A stretch of DNA of 64,000 nucleotides from NCBI GenBank assembly GCA_022823625.1, contig JAJEHQ010000006.1:1-64000 (forward strand), in the 5' to 3' direction. The notes under the pieces are model-generated. The model was not told the DNA's origin. It worked only from the letters and a program-made list of their open reading frames with translations, and did no database searches. This document shows, in pieces, positions 32,205 through 40,417 of this stretch. Source of the DNA: Gammaproteobacteria bacterium (GTDB taxonomy: Bacteria > Pseudomonadota > Gammaproteobacteria > Arenicellales > JAJDZL01). Within the stretch, counting starts at the first letter, position 1; every line of letters starts with the position of its first letter. The position numbers and the translations under genes are program-made.

Positions 32205-33367
32205 TGCGATTTGGCGGCTTCATTGCGGCCCTAGCCCTAATTACGTCTAGTGTTCAAGCTCAGGGAGTTGATCTTTCAGGTGAACTGAGCCTGCAGTCAA
32301 GGTGGTATGCGGATAGGTGGGTGTCGCCAGGACAACACTCAAGCAGTCGTGTCCTGGTCGTAAAGCCGACATTGCGCGGCCAGATCGGGGATAACAGCAG
32401 TATTGAATTCACTCCCCTCTTTCGCTACGACAGCACTGAAAATAAAAGTACTCACACAGATGTGCGCGAAGCATATCTTTTGACGTATGGAGATTGGGAT
32501 AGAAATTCTTGGGAGCTGAGGCTGGGGATCAGCCGTGTGTTCTGGGGTGTAGCTGAAGTCCACAACCTCGTGGATGTTGTCAATCAGACAGACTTGATTG
32601 ATCACCCTCGAGATCGTCCCAAGCTGGGACAGCCAATGGCACACCTGACGATTTTTGGTGACTGGGGTATGGCCGAAGCATTTGTGCTCCCCTATCATCG
32701 CCCACGCTCGTTTTCAGGACGATTGGGTTCGAATCCGACAGCGCGTCCGATCAGTGAAAACGCACAGTATGAAAGCGGTGCCGATGAAAATCGTGTTGAT
32801 TTTGCGCTTCGCTACAGTCACGCGGTCGGATTGGTAGATTTCGGGTTTAGCTCCTTTTGGGGCACAAGCCGCGAACCGACATTCGAAGCCCCGCAAAACA
32901 TAAACCTGCCAATCATTCCATATTATGAGAAAATCAGGCAATTCGGCATTGAAGCTCAGATTACCACCGAGTCCAATCTGTTCAAAATGGAAGCCATCCA
33001 TCGCCATGGCCAGCGCAATCGTCTCGGTAGGGAAGAAAGCTACAACGCGCTCGTACTTGGAATGGAGCGGGCAGTCTATGCGCCTTTCGGTTCGAAAGCA
33101 GATTTAAACTTGATCGCCGAATGGCTGTACGACAGTCGAGGACAACGGGCGACAGGAATCTGGCAAAAGGATCTTTATGTGGCTGGATTTTTGACTCTCA
33201 ACGATGTGCATGGCACCGAACTCAGTGCCGGAATTGTCAAAGACCTCGATAGCGGTGAACGGAGTTGGAATGTGGAATTTAAACGTCGACTGTCAAACAA
33301 TTGGTCAATACGACTGGAAGCGCTCGATGACCTATTTATGGGGATGAACCTGACATTCAGTTTTTGA
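32204..33367 (+). CDS. Outer-membrane beta-barrel protein of the RND/LolA-like set
   Basis: 387 residues with a signal peptide (hydrophobic residues 5-18, cleavage after SSVQA) and amphipathic beta strands throughout, ending in the aromatic pattern MNLTFSF. A C-terminal Phe is the usual signal for insertion by the Bam machinery. The order LolA-like, barrel, RND is a recurring arrangement for export of hydrophobic products. I do not recognise a narrower family. It overlaps the LolA-like gene. Confidence 0.7.
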   Translation: MRFGGFIAALALITSSVQAQGVDLSGELSLQSRWYADRWVSPGQHSSSRVLVVKPTLRGQIGDNSSIEFTPLFRYDSTENKSTHTDVREAYLLTYGDWDRNSWELRLGISRVFWGVAEVHNLVDVVNQTDLIDHPRDRPKLGQPMAHLTIFGDWGMAEAFVLPYHRPRSFSGRLGSNPTARPISENAQYESGADENRVDFALRYSHAVGLVDFGFSSFWGTSREPTFEAPQNINLPIIPYYEKIRQFGIEAQITTESNLFKMEAIHRHGQRNRLGREESYNALVLGMERAVYAPFGSKADLNLIAEWLYDSRGQRATGIWQKDLYVAGFLTLNDVHGTELSAGIVKDLDSGERSWNVEFKRRLSNNWSIRLEALDDLFMGMNLTFSF

Positions 33368-33499
33368 GACGACTTGCCAATTTTGAGTAACCCGTTCAGA
33401 ATCAAGTATCTGCTATTGAGTACTGACATATGCTTCCGCCACGGACACTGAGTAGAGCCTTAAAATGGGTGACATTAACACAATGAAAATGAATTTGAA

Positions 33500-34774
33500 A
33501 TGCTGATTCCGGGTGTTGAATCTCTGAACAAGGTTGCGGTAATTGGGCGAGGGACTGCCGGCTCAATAGCTGCGGCGAATGTGTCTAGTCTGCTCAAGGG
33601 GAAAGATTTTGAACTCCATCACATTTATGATTCCCGCATCCCGATCATTGGAGTCGGCGAAGGCAGTTGGCCGAGTCTTGTACAACATTTGGATGACTTG
33701 ACCAACTATCCAGAAGGCGATGTCCAGCGGTATTTAAACGGCACCCGAAAGTATGGCGTTGCTTTTGAAGGGTGGGGCCAGCGGAATCAGGACTTCATTC
33801 ACTATTTCTTACCCAAGCGGGAATCTTATGGTTACCACCTGGCAGCTGACCTGATGGGAGAATTGCTGCAGGAGAGTACTCACTCTAAACATATTGATTC
33901 GCGGGTGCTTCGTATTACCCGGGTCGAAAATGGCGCTGAGGTGGAGTTGGAGGACCATGGTACACAACGATACGACCTGGTTTTCGACGCGCGCGGCTTT
34001 CCCAAAGAAGTCAAATCAGAACAGCACATCAACATCAGTTTTATTCCAACCAACACCGCAATGATCCGCCGATGTCCAGCTGTGATCAGCACTGCGCAAA
34101 CTGGTCCAGCACTGCAACACACTTATACCCGCGCAATTGCACGTCCGCATGGCTGGGTATTTGTCATCCCCTTAACTGTACACACTTCCTATGGGTACAT
34201 CTTCAATCGTGATATTTCAAGTCCAGCTGACGTCGAATCAGATTTTGACAAACTTCTGGAAAGCGAAGGTGTTACGGACTTTGAGAAACGCACCGTAATT
34301 CAATTTCCCAATTTCATCCATCGGAATATTTACGATGGAGCCATTGCTCGCATCGGTAATGCAGCCGCCTTCATGGAGCCTCTCGAAGCAACTGCCATTG
34401 TCTCCGCGCAGCTGCAGATCGGTATGGTGCTCCAATTCCGATGCAACCGTCCACATGAATACCTTGAGCGTGACGTTAAAGCGGTCAATCGGTTTCTAGT
34501 CAACAATATGCTGTGCTATGGACTGTTTGTTGGGTGGCACTACAGTTGTGGTTCTGTGTTTGAAAGCGATTTCTGGCGTTATGCACGTGATCGCGCCTGG
34601 CCGCGTTATCTTACGGCAGCTGCGCCCGATGTTGTGGATTGCGATGCGCTTCGAAAATTTGACGAAATGATTGAGATTGTCAGCCGATCCGACAATGACC
34701 CTGCGAATTTGAACCGAAAGTGCGGACTTCCTTTCGGCAGTTACATGCAAATGTATCAGGGTCTTGGCTGCTAG
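33500..34774 (+). CDS. Flavin-dependent tryptophan-halogenase-like enzyme
   Basis: 424 residues. The FAD motif GRGTAG is at residues 16-21. IIGVGEGSWPSL (residues 49-60) matches the VGE-(A/S)T-P segment, and the KYGVAF stretch that follows holds Lys84, at the place of the catalytic lysine of PrnA-type halogenases. The usual WxWxIP motif reads HGWVFVIPL, so the second Trp is Phe. AAFMEPLEATAI matches the conserved (D/E)PLE(A/S)T segment. It is therefore a bona fide but divergent member, whose chlorinating or brominating activity needs proof. It lies inside the export set and about 14 kb from a peptide precursor with a terminal Trp. Confidence 0.78.
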   Translation: MLIPGVESLNKVAVIGRGTAGSIAAANVSSLLKGKDFELHHIYDSRIPIIGVGEGSWPSLVQHLDDLTNYPEGDVQRYLNGTRKYGVAFEGWGQRNQDFIHYFLPKRESYGYHLAADLMGELLQESTHSKHIDSRVLRITRVENGAEVELEDHGTQRYDLVFDARGFPKEVKSEQHINISFIPTNTAMIRRCPAVISTAQTGPALQHTYTRAIARPHGWVFVIPLTVHTSYGYIFNRDISSPADVESDFDKLLESEGVTDFEKRTVIQFPNFIHRNIYDGAIARIGNAAAFMEPLEATAIVSAQLQIGMVLQFRCNRPHEYLERDVKAVNRFLVNNMLCYGLFVGWHYSCGSVFESDFWRYARDRAWPRYLTAAAPDVVDCDALRKFDEMIEIVSRSDNDPANLNRKCGLPFGSYMQMYQGLGC

Positions 34775-35108
34775 GCACCAAGTTCTCGAATCTCGAATAT
34801 GAATGGGCAATACGCTCTCGCCTGCAAAAAGGATCCACAACATGAGAACACGGTTTGGCGATTCGACACTGTGCTATGATGAAGCCGAGTCAGTTCAAAA
34901 CAACAACACAGTGTTATGTTCTGCCAGTCAAGCTCTGCCAAGAACGGGTGATCTTGATCGCGTCAACGCAGTCCCTTCATATCTTGGGTGGGCGCTTGAG
35001 TTGCTAAGTTTGCCTTGCAGTTGTGCGCGGCGGCACAGCTAAATCGTAGAATCGGAACACAGGCTCGACACGCAAGCCATCTAAACCTAAATATTGGACC
35101 AGACAGAC
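34775..35108. other. Gap between halogenase and RND exporter genes
   Basis: 334 bases. An open frame at 34803-35042 has no family resemblance and poor composition. No terminator hairpin, promoter or repeat stands out. Confidence 0.35.
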
Positions 35109-37430
35109 ATGGCCAAAGACGGATTCGCAACGCAATTTATTGAACGTGTACTTTTGCTACGCTGGTGGGTAATTTTGGCCACGCTATTGCTAGTTGCGCT
35201 TGCCGCGAGTGGTATCGCACGACTTGAATTCACCGCTAACTATCGAATATTTTTCGATGGCGACAATCCACAGTTGCTGGCACTGGAGCAGTTGGAAAAC
35301 ACGTATGGCAAGAACGAAAACATTGTGTTCCTCATTGTGCCTGACAATGGTGATGCGACATCAAAACAAGCACTGTCAGCCGCAATCTGGCTTACCGAAG
35401 CGGCGTGGCACACACCTTATTCAAGACGAGTGGATTCGCTCGCCAATTTTCAATTCACAACCAGCGATGGCGACGATCTGTATGTACGAGATCTTGTTGA
35501 CCCTGAGCAACTTGATCAAGATGAAGCCCGTTCATTAATTCGAGAAGTCGGTTTATCTGACCCGCGCATTGCCAACAGTGTTTTGGCCCGAGGTGGGGAT
35601 GTCAGTGTCGTCAATGTAACCGTTGAATTGCCGCAGGAAAAGCTGTTGGAAGCGGTGGGGGAAGTCGCACAATTCGCGAGAACATTGGAAGCGCAGGCGC
35701 GCGAAAACTTTCCAGACATCGACTTTCGCATTGTAGGCACAGTCATGGTCAACCAGAGTTTCGTGGAAGCTTCAATCAACAGTCAGAAGATTTTTCTGCC
35801 TGCAAGTCTGTTGTTAATGGCTTTGATTCTCGGTTTCCTAGTCCGTAGTTGGGCAGGAGTGCTGGGGACCGGGCTGGTGATTGTGTTTTCCATTCTTGCG
35901 TCTATGGGGCTTGGGGCTTGGGTTGGCATGCCCTTTTCCCCACCTATCTCGCCTGCACCAACCATCGTGCTGATGATTGTCGTGGCTAACTGTGTGCACC
36001 TGTTGGTAGGATTGCGCCATCATCTACAGGCAGGAAATCTAAAGCGCGATGCCATTGTCGAGACAGTTCGACTAAACCTTACTCCAATCTTCCTGGCTAG
36101 TTTGACGACGACACTTGGTTTTTTGAGTATGAATTTTTCAGAAGTACCGCCTTATCGCCACCTTGGAAACTTTGTCGCCTTTGGCATTGTTGTCTCATTT
36201 TTTCTCTCGGTAACTTTTTTGCCAGCATTTCTTTCAGTTCTTCCCACTCGCTCCGTAAAGCACCGCCCTGCACAGGGGTCAGTAATGGAAAAGTTGGCAG
36301 AGTTTTCGATTCGTCATCGGTACGTGTTCATTTGGAGTTGGCTAGTGATTGTAGTAGTCATGGCTTTCTCGATTTCGCGCAATGAAATCAATGATGTGTT
36401 GGCGCATTTCTTTGATGAGAGCATTGAGTTTCGTCAAGACACGGATTTTATGGATGAACGACTCAGTGGCAATACTCTGCTTGACTATTCATTGCGCGCT
36501 TCGACCCAAGGCGGTGTGACCGACCCGCATTTTCTGACCGAGGTAGATCAATTTGCAAAGTGGTACCGGGAGCAGCCTCCTGTGCGTCACGTATCAGTCA
36601 TCACTGACACGTTTCGACAACTCAACAAAAGCATGCACGGTGATGACCCTGCGTACTATCGAATTCCTGAAACTCAGGAACTGGCTGCACAATATTTGCT
36701 TTTGTATGAATTTTCGTTACCGGAAGGTCTGAATCTGAATAATCAGATCGATCGGTCCAGATCTGCAACACGGGTATCGGTTTCGGCGATCACACTGGAT
36801 TCCCAAGCTCTACTCGAACTGAACGCACGTGCCGAAAATTGGTTGCAGAAAAACGCGCCGAGTGTTTCAAGTGTCAACAGCACGGGTCCCGCTACGCTTT
36901 TCGCTTACATTGGACAGCGCAACATCCAAGCCATGCTGGTTGGAACTGTGGTGGTACTGGTGGCAATTTCCATTATTCTGCTCTTCGCCTTGCGCTCGAT
37001 ACGACTGGGTCTAATCAGTCTCGTTCCCAACCTCATACCTGCCGTGATGGGTCTGGGCGTTTGGGGATTAACGGTTGCGCAAGTGAGTTTGTCATTGTCG
37101 GTTGTGGTAGCAATGACCATTGGTATCGTAGTAGACGATACAGTGCATTTTCTGAGCAAATATCTAAGAGCCAAACGTCAGTATGGATACGATACGGAAA
37201 AAGCCATTCGTTATGCATTCCACACAGCTGGAACTGCTTTGTTCACAACCACGGTTGTTCTGGTTGCAGGTTTTCTGATTTTTTCCTTTTCTCCTTTCGT
37301 CCCCACTGCGCAGGTAGGCGTGCTGACAGCGATGATTATTGGCTTTGCATTGCTCGCGGATTTGACGCTTTTGCCAGCACTGCTATTGACAGTTGAGCGA
37401 AATTCCAACACCCTCAGGCGACAAAATTGA
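35109..37430 (+). CDS. RND/MMPL-family exporter
   Basis: About 773 residues with two repeats, each one membrane helix, a large periplasmic loop and then five helices (helices near residues 22-40, 225-375, 400-420, 625-765). The conserved MTIGIVVDDTVHFLSKYLRA in the second half and PTIVLMIVVANCVHLLVGLR in the first are typical of MMPL/HpnN-type transporters, which move lipids and other hydrophobic molecules from the inner membrane. The frame is open to TTG 35094; ATG 35109 is preferred. With the LolA-like and barrel proteins it would form a cross-envelope export path. Confidence 0.87.
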   Translation: MAKDGFATQFIERVLLLRWWVILATLLLVALAASGIARLEFTANYRIFFDGDNPQLLALEQLENTYGKNENIVFLIVPDNGDATSKQALSAAIWLTEAAWHTPYSRRVDSLANFQFTTSDGDDLYVRDLVDPEQLDQDEARSLIREVGLSDPRIANSVLARGGDVSVVNVTVELPQEKLLEAVGEVAQFARTLEAQARENFPDIDFRIVGTVMVNQSFVEASINSQKIFLPASLLLMALILGFLVRSWAGVLGTGLVIVFSILASMGLGAWVGMPFSPPISPAPTIVLMIVVANCVHLLVGLRHHLQAGNLKRDAIVETVRLNLTPIFLASLTTTLGFLSMNFSEVPPYRHLGNFVAFGIVVSFFLSVTFLPAFLSVLPTRSVKHRPAQGSVMEKLAEFSIRHRYVFIWSWLVIVVVMAFSISRNEINDVLAHFFDESIEFRQDTDFMDERLSGNTLLDYSLRASTQGGVTDPHFLTEVDQFAKWYREQPPVRHVSVITDTFRQLNKSMHGDDPAYYRIPETQELAAQYLLLYEFSLPEGLNLNNQIDRSRSATRVSVSAITLDSQALLELNARAENWLQKNAPSVSSVNSTGPATLFAYIGQRNIQAMLVGTVVVLVAISIILLFALRSIRLGLISLVPNLIPAVMGLGVWGLTVAQVSLSLSVVVAMTIGIVVDDTVHFLSKYLRAKRQYGYDTEKAIRYAFHTAGTALFTTTVVLVAGFLIFSFSPFVPTAQVGVLTAMIIGFALLADLTLLPALLLTVERNSNTLRRQN

Positions 37431-37653
37431 CCGAACTTTGGGAGAGCACATTGGTGCTTGGCTGAACCTCTGAGGATTCGTGAATTGGGCAGGGATTAGT
37501 CATTGCATCTGAGAGTAGATGAGCATTGAATCCAAAGTACCACTTGTGCTTTGGCACTCAACTAAACACTGCGCAGGTTATATTATTGGGAAAGTTTGTA
37601 ATAGTCAGTTTTTAATATAATTTTTAACATAATTAATCAAACTGACCATCTTC

Positions 37654-38205
37654 GTGTTTAATAACCCATTCGATTCTTTCCAGAATACGGTAGCCAAGGC
37701 AAAGAGTGAACGCGAGCAACTGGATCGATTGTTGACGATTTCGACGTCGAAGGAACGATTGCTAGTCGCTGCATCTGCTGTTGTGCTATTTATTTTCACT
37801 GCTTGGCTGTGGTTTGGTAACGTTTCGTACAGCCTTGGGGTTGACGGTGTGTTGATCGGTTCAATTGAAAATTCAATTGATGATAACCGTTCTGTGCGTG
37901 CACTGGTATGGGTCAATTCTAATCATGCATCACAATTCACCGTCGAGATGCCAGCGACGATTGTTGTGGAAACCACAAATCAAACGACCAATACACTTCG
38001 CGGGAAAATTTCAGAAATTTCGACGCAAGCACTGTCAGCTGAATTTGACCAGGTGACCTCGCAGGCACCCGTAACCGTACAGCAGATTATCCTTCAGATT
38101 GAAGACGATACTAATTTGACTAATCTTCGAGACAAGGGGTGTCGCATTGTCATTCAACTGGGCGAATTATCTCCAATAGCTCTCTTTAAACAGAGTCTGA
38201 AGTAA
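37654..38205 (+). CDS. Short HlyD-like membrane-fusion protein of the NHLM exporter
   Basis: 183 residues. One membrane helix at residues 44-62 (LLVAASAVVLFIFTAWLWFG) follows a basic N-terminal part rich in charged residues (FQNTVAKAKSEREQLDRLLT), the usual opening of NHLM-system secretion proteins. The periplasmic part lacks the long coiled-coil hairpin of HlyD, and only the lipoyl/beta-barrel-like end is left. It ends two bases before the peptidase-transporter gene. The start is a GTG with no clear ribosome binding site. The call rests on context and architecture. Confidence 0.6.
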   Translation: MFNNPFDSFQNTVAKAKSEREQLDRLLTISTSKERLLVAASAVVLFIFTAWLWFGNVSYSLGVDGVLIGSIENSIDDNRSVRALVWVNSNHASQFTVEMPATIVVETTNQTTNTLRGKISEISTQALSAEFDQVTSQAPVTVQQIILQIEDDTNLTNLRDKGCRIVIQLGELSPIALFKQSLK

Positions 38206-38206
38206 G

Positions 38207-40417
38207 TTGCCTTCAAAAGCCTCCAGTGCGGCAGGAACATCTTCTGGCTCTAAAGCATCAGGAAGAAAATTGCGTACACCGATTGTGCTGCAGATGCATG
38301 CATCGGAGTGTGGTGCTGCCTGCCTGGGAATGGTATTGGGCTACTTCGGTCGTTGGGTGCCTCTTACAGAATTGCGTGAACAATGCAAGGTAAGCAGAGA
38401 TGGCAGCACTGCGGCCAGTATTTCACGTGCCGCAAAGCACTACGGTCTTGAGTGTAAAGGGCGCAACTTACGCGTTGATTTGCTGCAAAAACTCGATCTG
38501 CCATTGATTCTGTTCTGGCAGTTCAGCCATTTCTTGGTGCTCGAGGGTATTGAGGGCGACAAGTATTACCTAAATGATCCAGCTACTGGACGACGCAATA
38601 TCACCAAGGAGGAGTTTGAGAAGAGCTACAGTGGTATTGCACTGCAATTTAAACCCGATACTAATTTCAAGGCTGGTGGGAATCCGCCCAGCCTGTTCAG
38701 TCAGTTGGGCAAGCTGCTAGATGATTCATGGAGTGTATTTACGGGGGTAGTCGCCTGCGCACTGATGCTGGCGCTTCTGATGTTGGTGTTGCCAGTGTCG
38801 CTTCAAATTTTCATTGACAATTTTCTTGGCAACTACGGCCCCTGGAGCGGGCTGGTAGCTGCATTGCTTGGTGGTGGCGTGCTTTCCTATATTCTGTCGC
38901 TACTCAAGCAACGCTTCCTCAGGCGTCTAAAAGTTAAAATTTCCGTAACTGGGTACAATCGCAGCCTATCACGACTACTCAGGTTACCCTTAGAGTTTTT
39001 TCAACACCGACTGGTCGGTGATTTGACCGACCGGGTCTCATCGATTGATCGAATTGCAAAGAACCTGACCGACCAGTTTCTCGTTCTGGTGATTGACATC
39101 GCCATGAGTGCAGTATTGCTGATCGCGATGTTTGTCTATAACGCGTTGCTAGCGCTGGTTGTTTTGGGGCTGGCGTTATTGTACGCTTCACTTGCGTATT
39201 ATCTAAACCGACGCCGTGTTGCTCAAAGTTACACAATGCGCCGCGAACAGGGATTGTTGATTGGCATGGGCATGCAAATGCTAAGCCATGCAGACATTCT
39301 GCGCATGACAGGATCAGATGATCGGTCTTTTGCACGTTGGAGCGGTCAGCAAGCGCGTGAACTTCATGCCCGTAGAATTAATTCCGAACTGGGTTCAGTC
39401 AATGCGGCTATGCCGTACATGTTTGACATTTTTTGCTGTGCTGCAGTTCTGGGTATCGGTGGTTTTCTTTTGCTCGCCGAACAGATTACCTTGGGGACGC
39501 TGGTGGGATTTATTATTCTGACACAGTTGTTTCTGACGCCAGTCGGACGATTTGTGGAGTTCACAGACCGGCGACAGACACTCGCAACTGACTTGCAACG
39601 ACTGGATGATATTTACACCACCGCAGAAGACCCTGTTTTCAATCGTCGCGACGAGCAAACCGATTCAGTTCGCACTTTCAAGGGTCGACTTCAATTAATC
39701 GGCCGACTGGAGTTGAAAAATGTCACTTTCGGTTACAACAGGGCTCGCCCACCACTGATCAAGGACTTTAACCTTGTCATCGAACCCGGGCAACGAGTTG
39801 CGGTCGTTGGCCCGAGCGGTTCCGGCAAATCCACGCTAGCGCGTCTGGTTTCAGGTGCTTATAAGCCCTGGTCAGGTGAAATCCTGTTTGACGGACACAC
39901 CAGGCTTGAAATTCCTGAAGAAGTGATGAATCAGTCCTTGTCCATGGTGGACCAAGAGGTGGTGCTATTTTCCGCATCACTGCGCGACAATCTTACCCTG
40001 TGGAATTCTGCCATTCCCGATGAAGTTATTTTCGATGCCACGCGCGATGCCCAAATTCATAGTGAGATTCTGCTGCGACCGCAGGGTTATGCAACTCAAG
40101 TTGAGGAAGGAGGAGCGAATTTCAGCGGGGGTCAGCGACAGCGGCTTGAAATTGCCCGGGCGCTGGTCGGAAATCCAAGCTTGTTGATTTTGGACGAGGC
40201 CACCAGCGCCTTGGATGCAGCGACAGAGGAACACGTCGATAATGCAATTCGACGACGCGGTATTACCTGTCTGATCGTCGCGCACCGACTGAGTACGGTA
40301 CGGGATTGTGATGAATTAATCGTCATTGTTCAAGGCAGTGTGGTGCAGCGCGGTACGCACGACGAGTTGATCTCCGATCGCGATGGAGCGTACTATAAAC
40401 TGGTAAAGCTGGGATAA
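38207..40417 (+). CDS. NHLM-type ABC exporter with N-terminal C39 peptidase
   Basis: 736 residues. Residues 24-150 are a C39 peptidase: Cys35 in MHASECGAACLG, His in FSHFLVLEG, Asp in YLNDPATG. These cut leaders after a double-Gly-type site. Residues 170-450 form the membrane domain. The ATPase domain has Walker A VVGPSGSGKST, signature NFSGGQRQRLEIARAL and Walker B LLILDEATSALD. It would mature and export the precursor encoded at 47561-47812, whose leader ends SAG before LCCCW. The start is a TTG at 38207. It overlaps the second ABC gene by one base. Confidence 0.9.
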   Translation: MPSKASSAAGTSSGSKASGRKLRTPIVLQMHASECGAACLGMVLGYFGRWVPLTELREQCKVSRDGSTAASISRAAKHYGLECKGRNLRVDLLQKLDLPLILFWQFSHFLVLEGIEGDKYYLNDPATGRRNITKEEFEKSYSGIALQFKPDTNFKAGGNPPSLFSQLGKLLDDSWSVFTGVVACALMLALLMLVLPVSLQIFIDNFLGNYGPWSGLVAALLGGGVLSYILSLLKQRFLRRLKVKISVTGYNRSLSRLLRLPLEFFQHRLVGDLTDRVSSIDRIAKNLTDQFLVLVIDIAMSAVLLIAMFVYNALLALVVLGLALLYASLAYYLNRRRVAQSYTMRREQGLLIGMGMQMLSHADILRMTGSDDRSFARWSGQQARELHARRINSELGSVNAAMPYMFDIFCCAAVLGIGGFLLLAEQITLGTLVGFIILTQLFLTPVGRFVEFTDRRQTLATDLQRLDDIYTTAEDPVFNRRDEQTDSVRTFKGRLQLIGRLELKNVTFGYNRARPPLIKDFNLVIEPGQRVAVVGPSGSGKSTLARLVSGAYKPWSGEILFDGHTRLEIPEEVMNQSLSMVDQEVVLFSASLRDNLTLWNSAIPDEVIFDATRDAQIHSEILLRPQGYATQVEEGGANFSGGQRQRLEIARALVGNPSLLILDEATSALDAATEEHVDNAIRRRGITCLIVAHRLSTVRDCDELIVIVQGSVVQRGTHDELISDRDGAYYKLVKLG

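Noticed and set aside
34803..35042. 79-codon frame between halogenase and RND genes
   Set aside because: No recognisable domain and low-quality composition.
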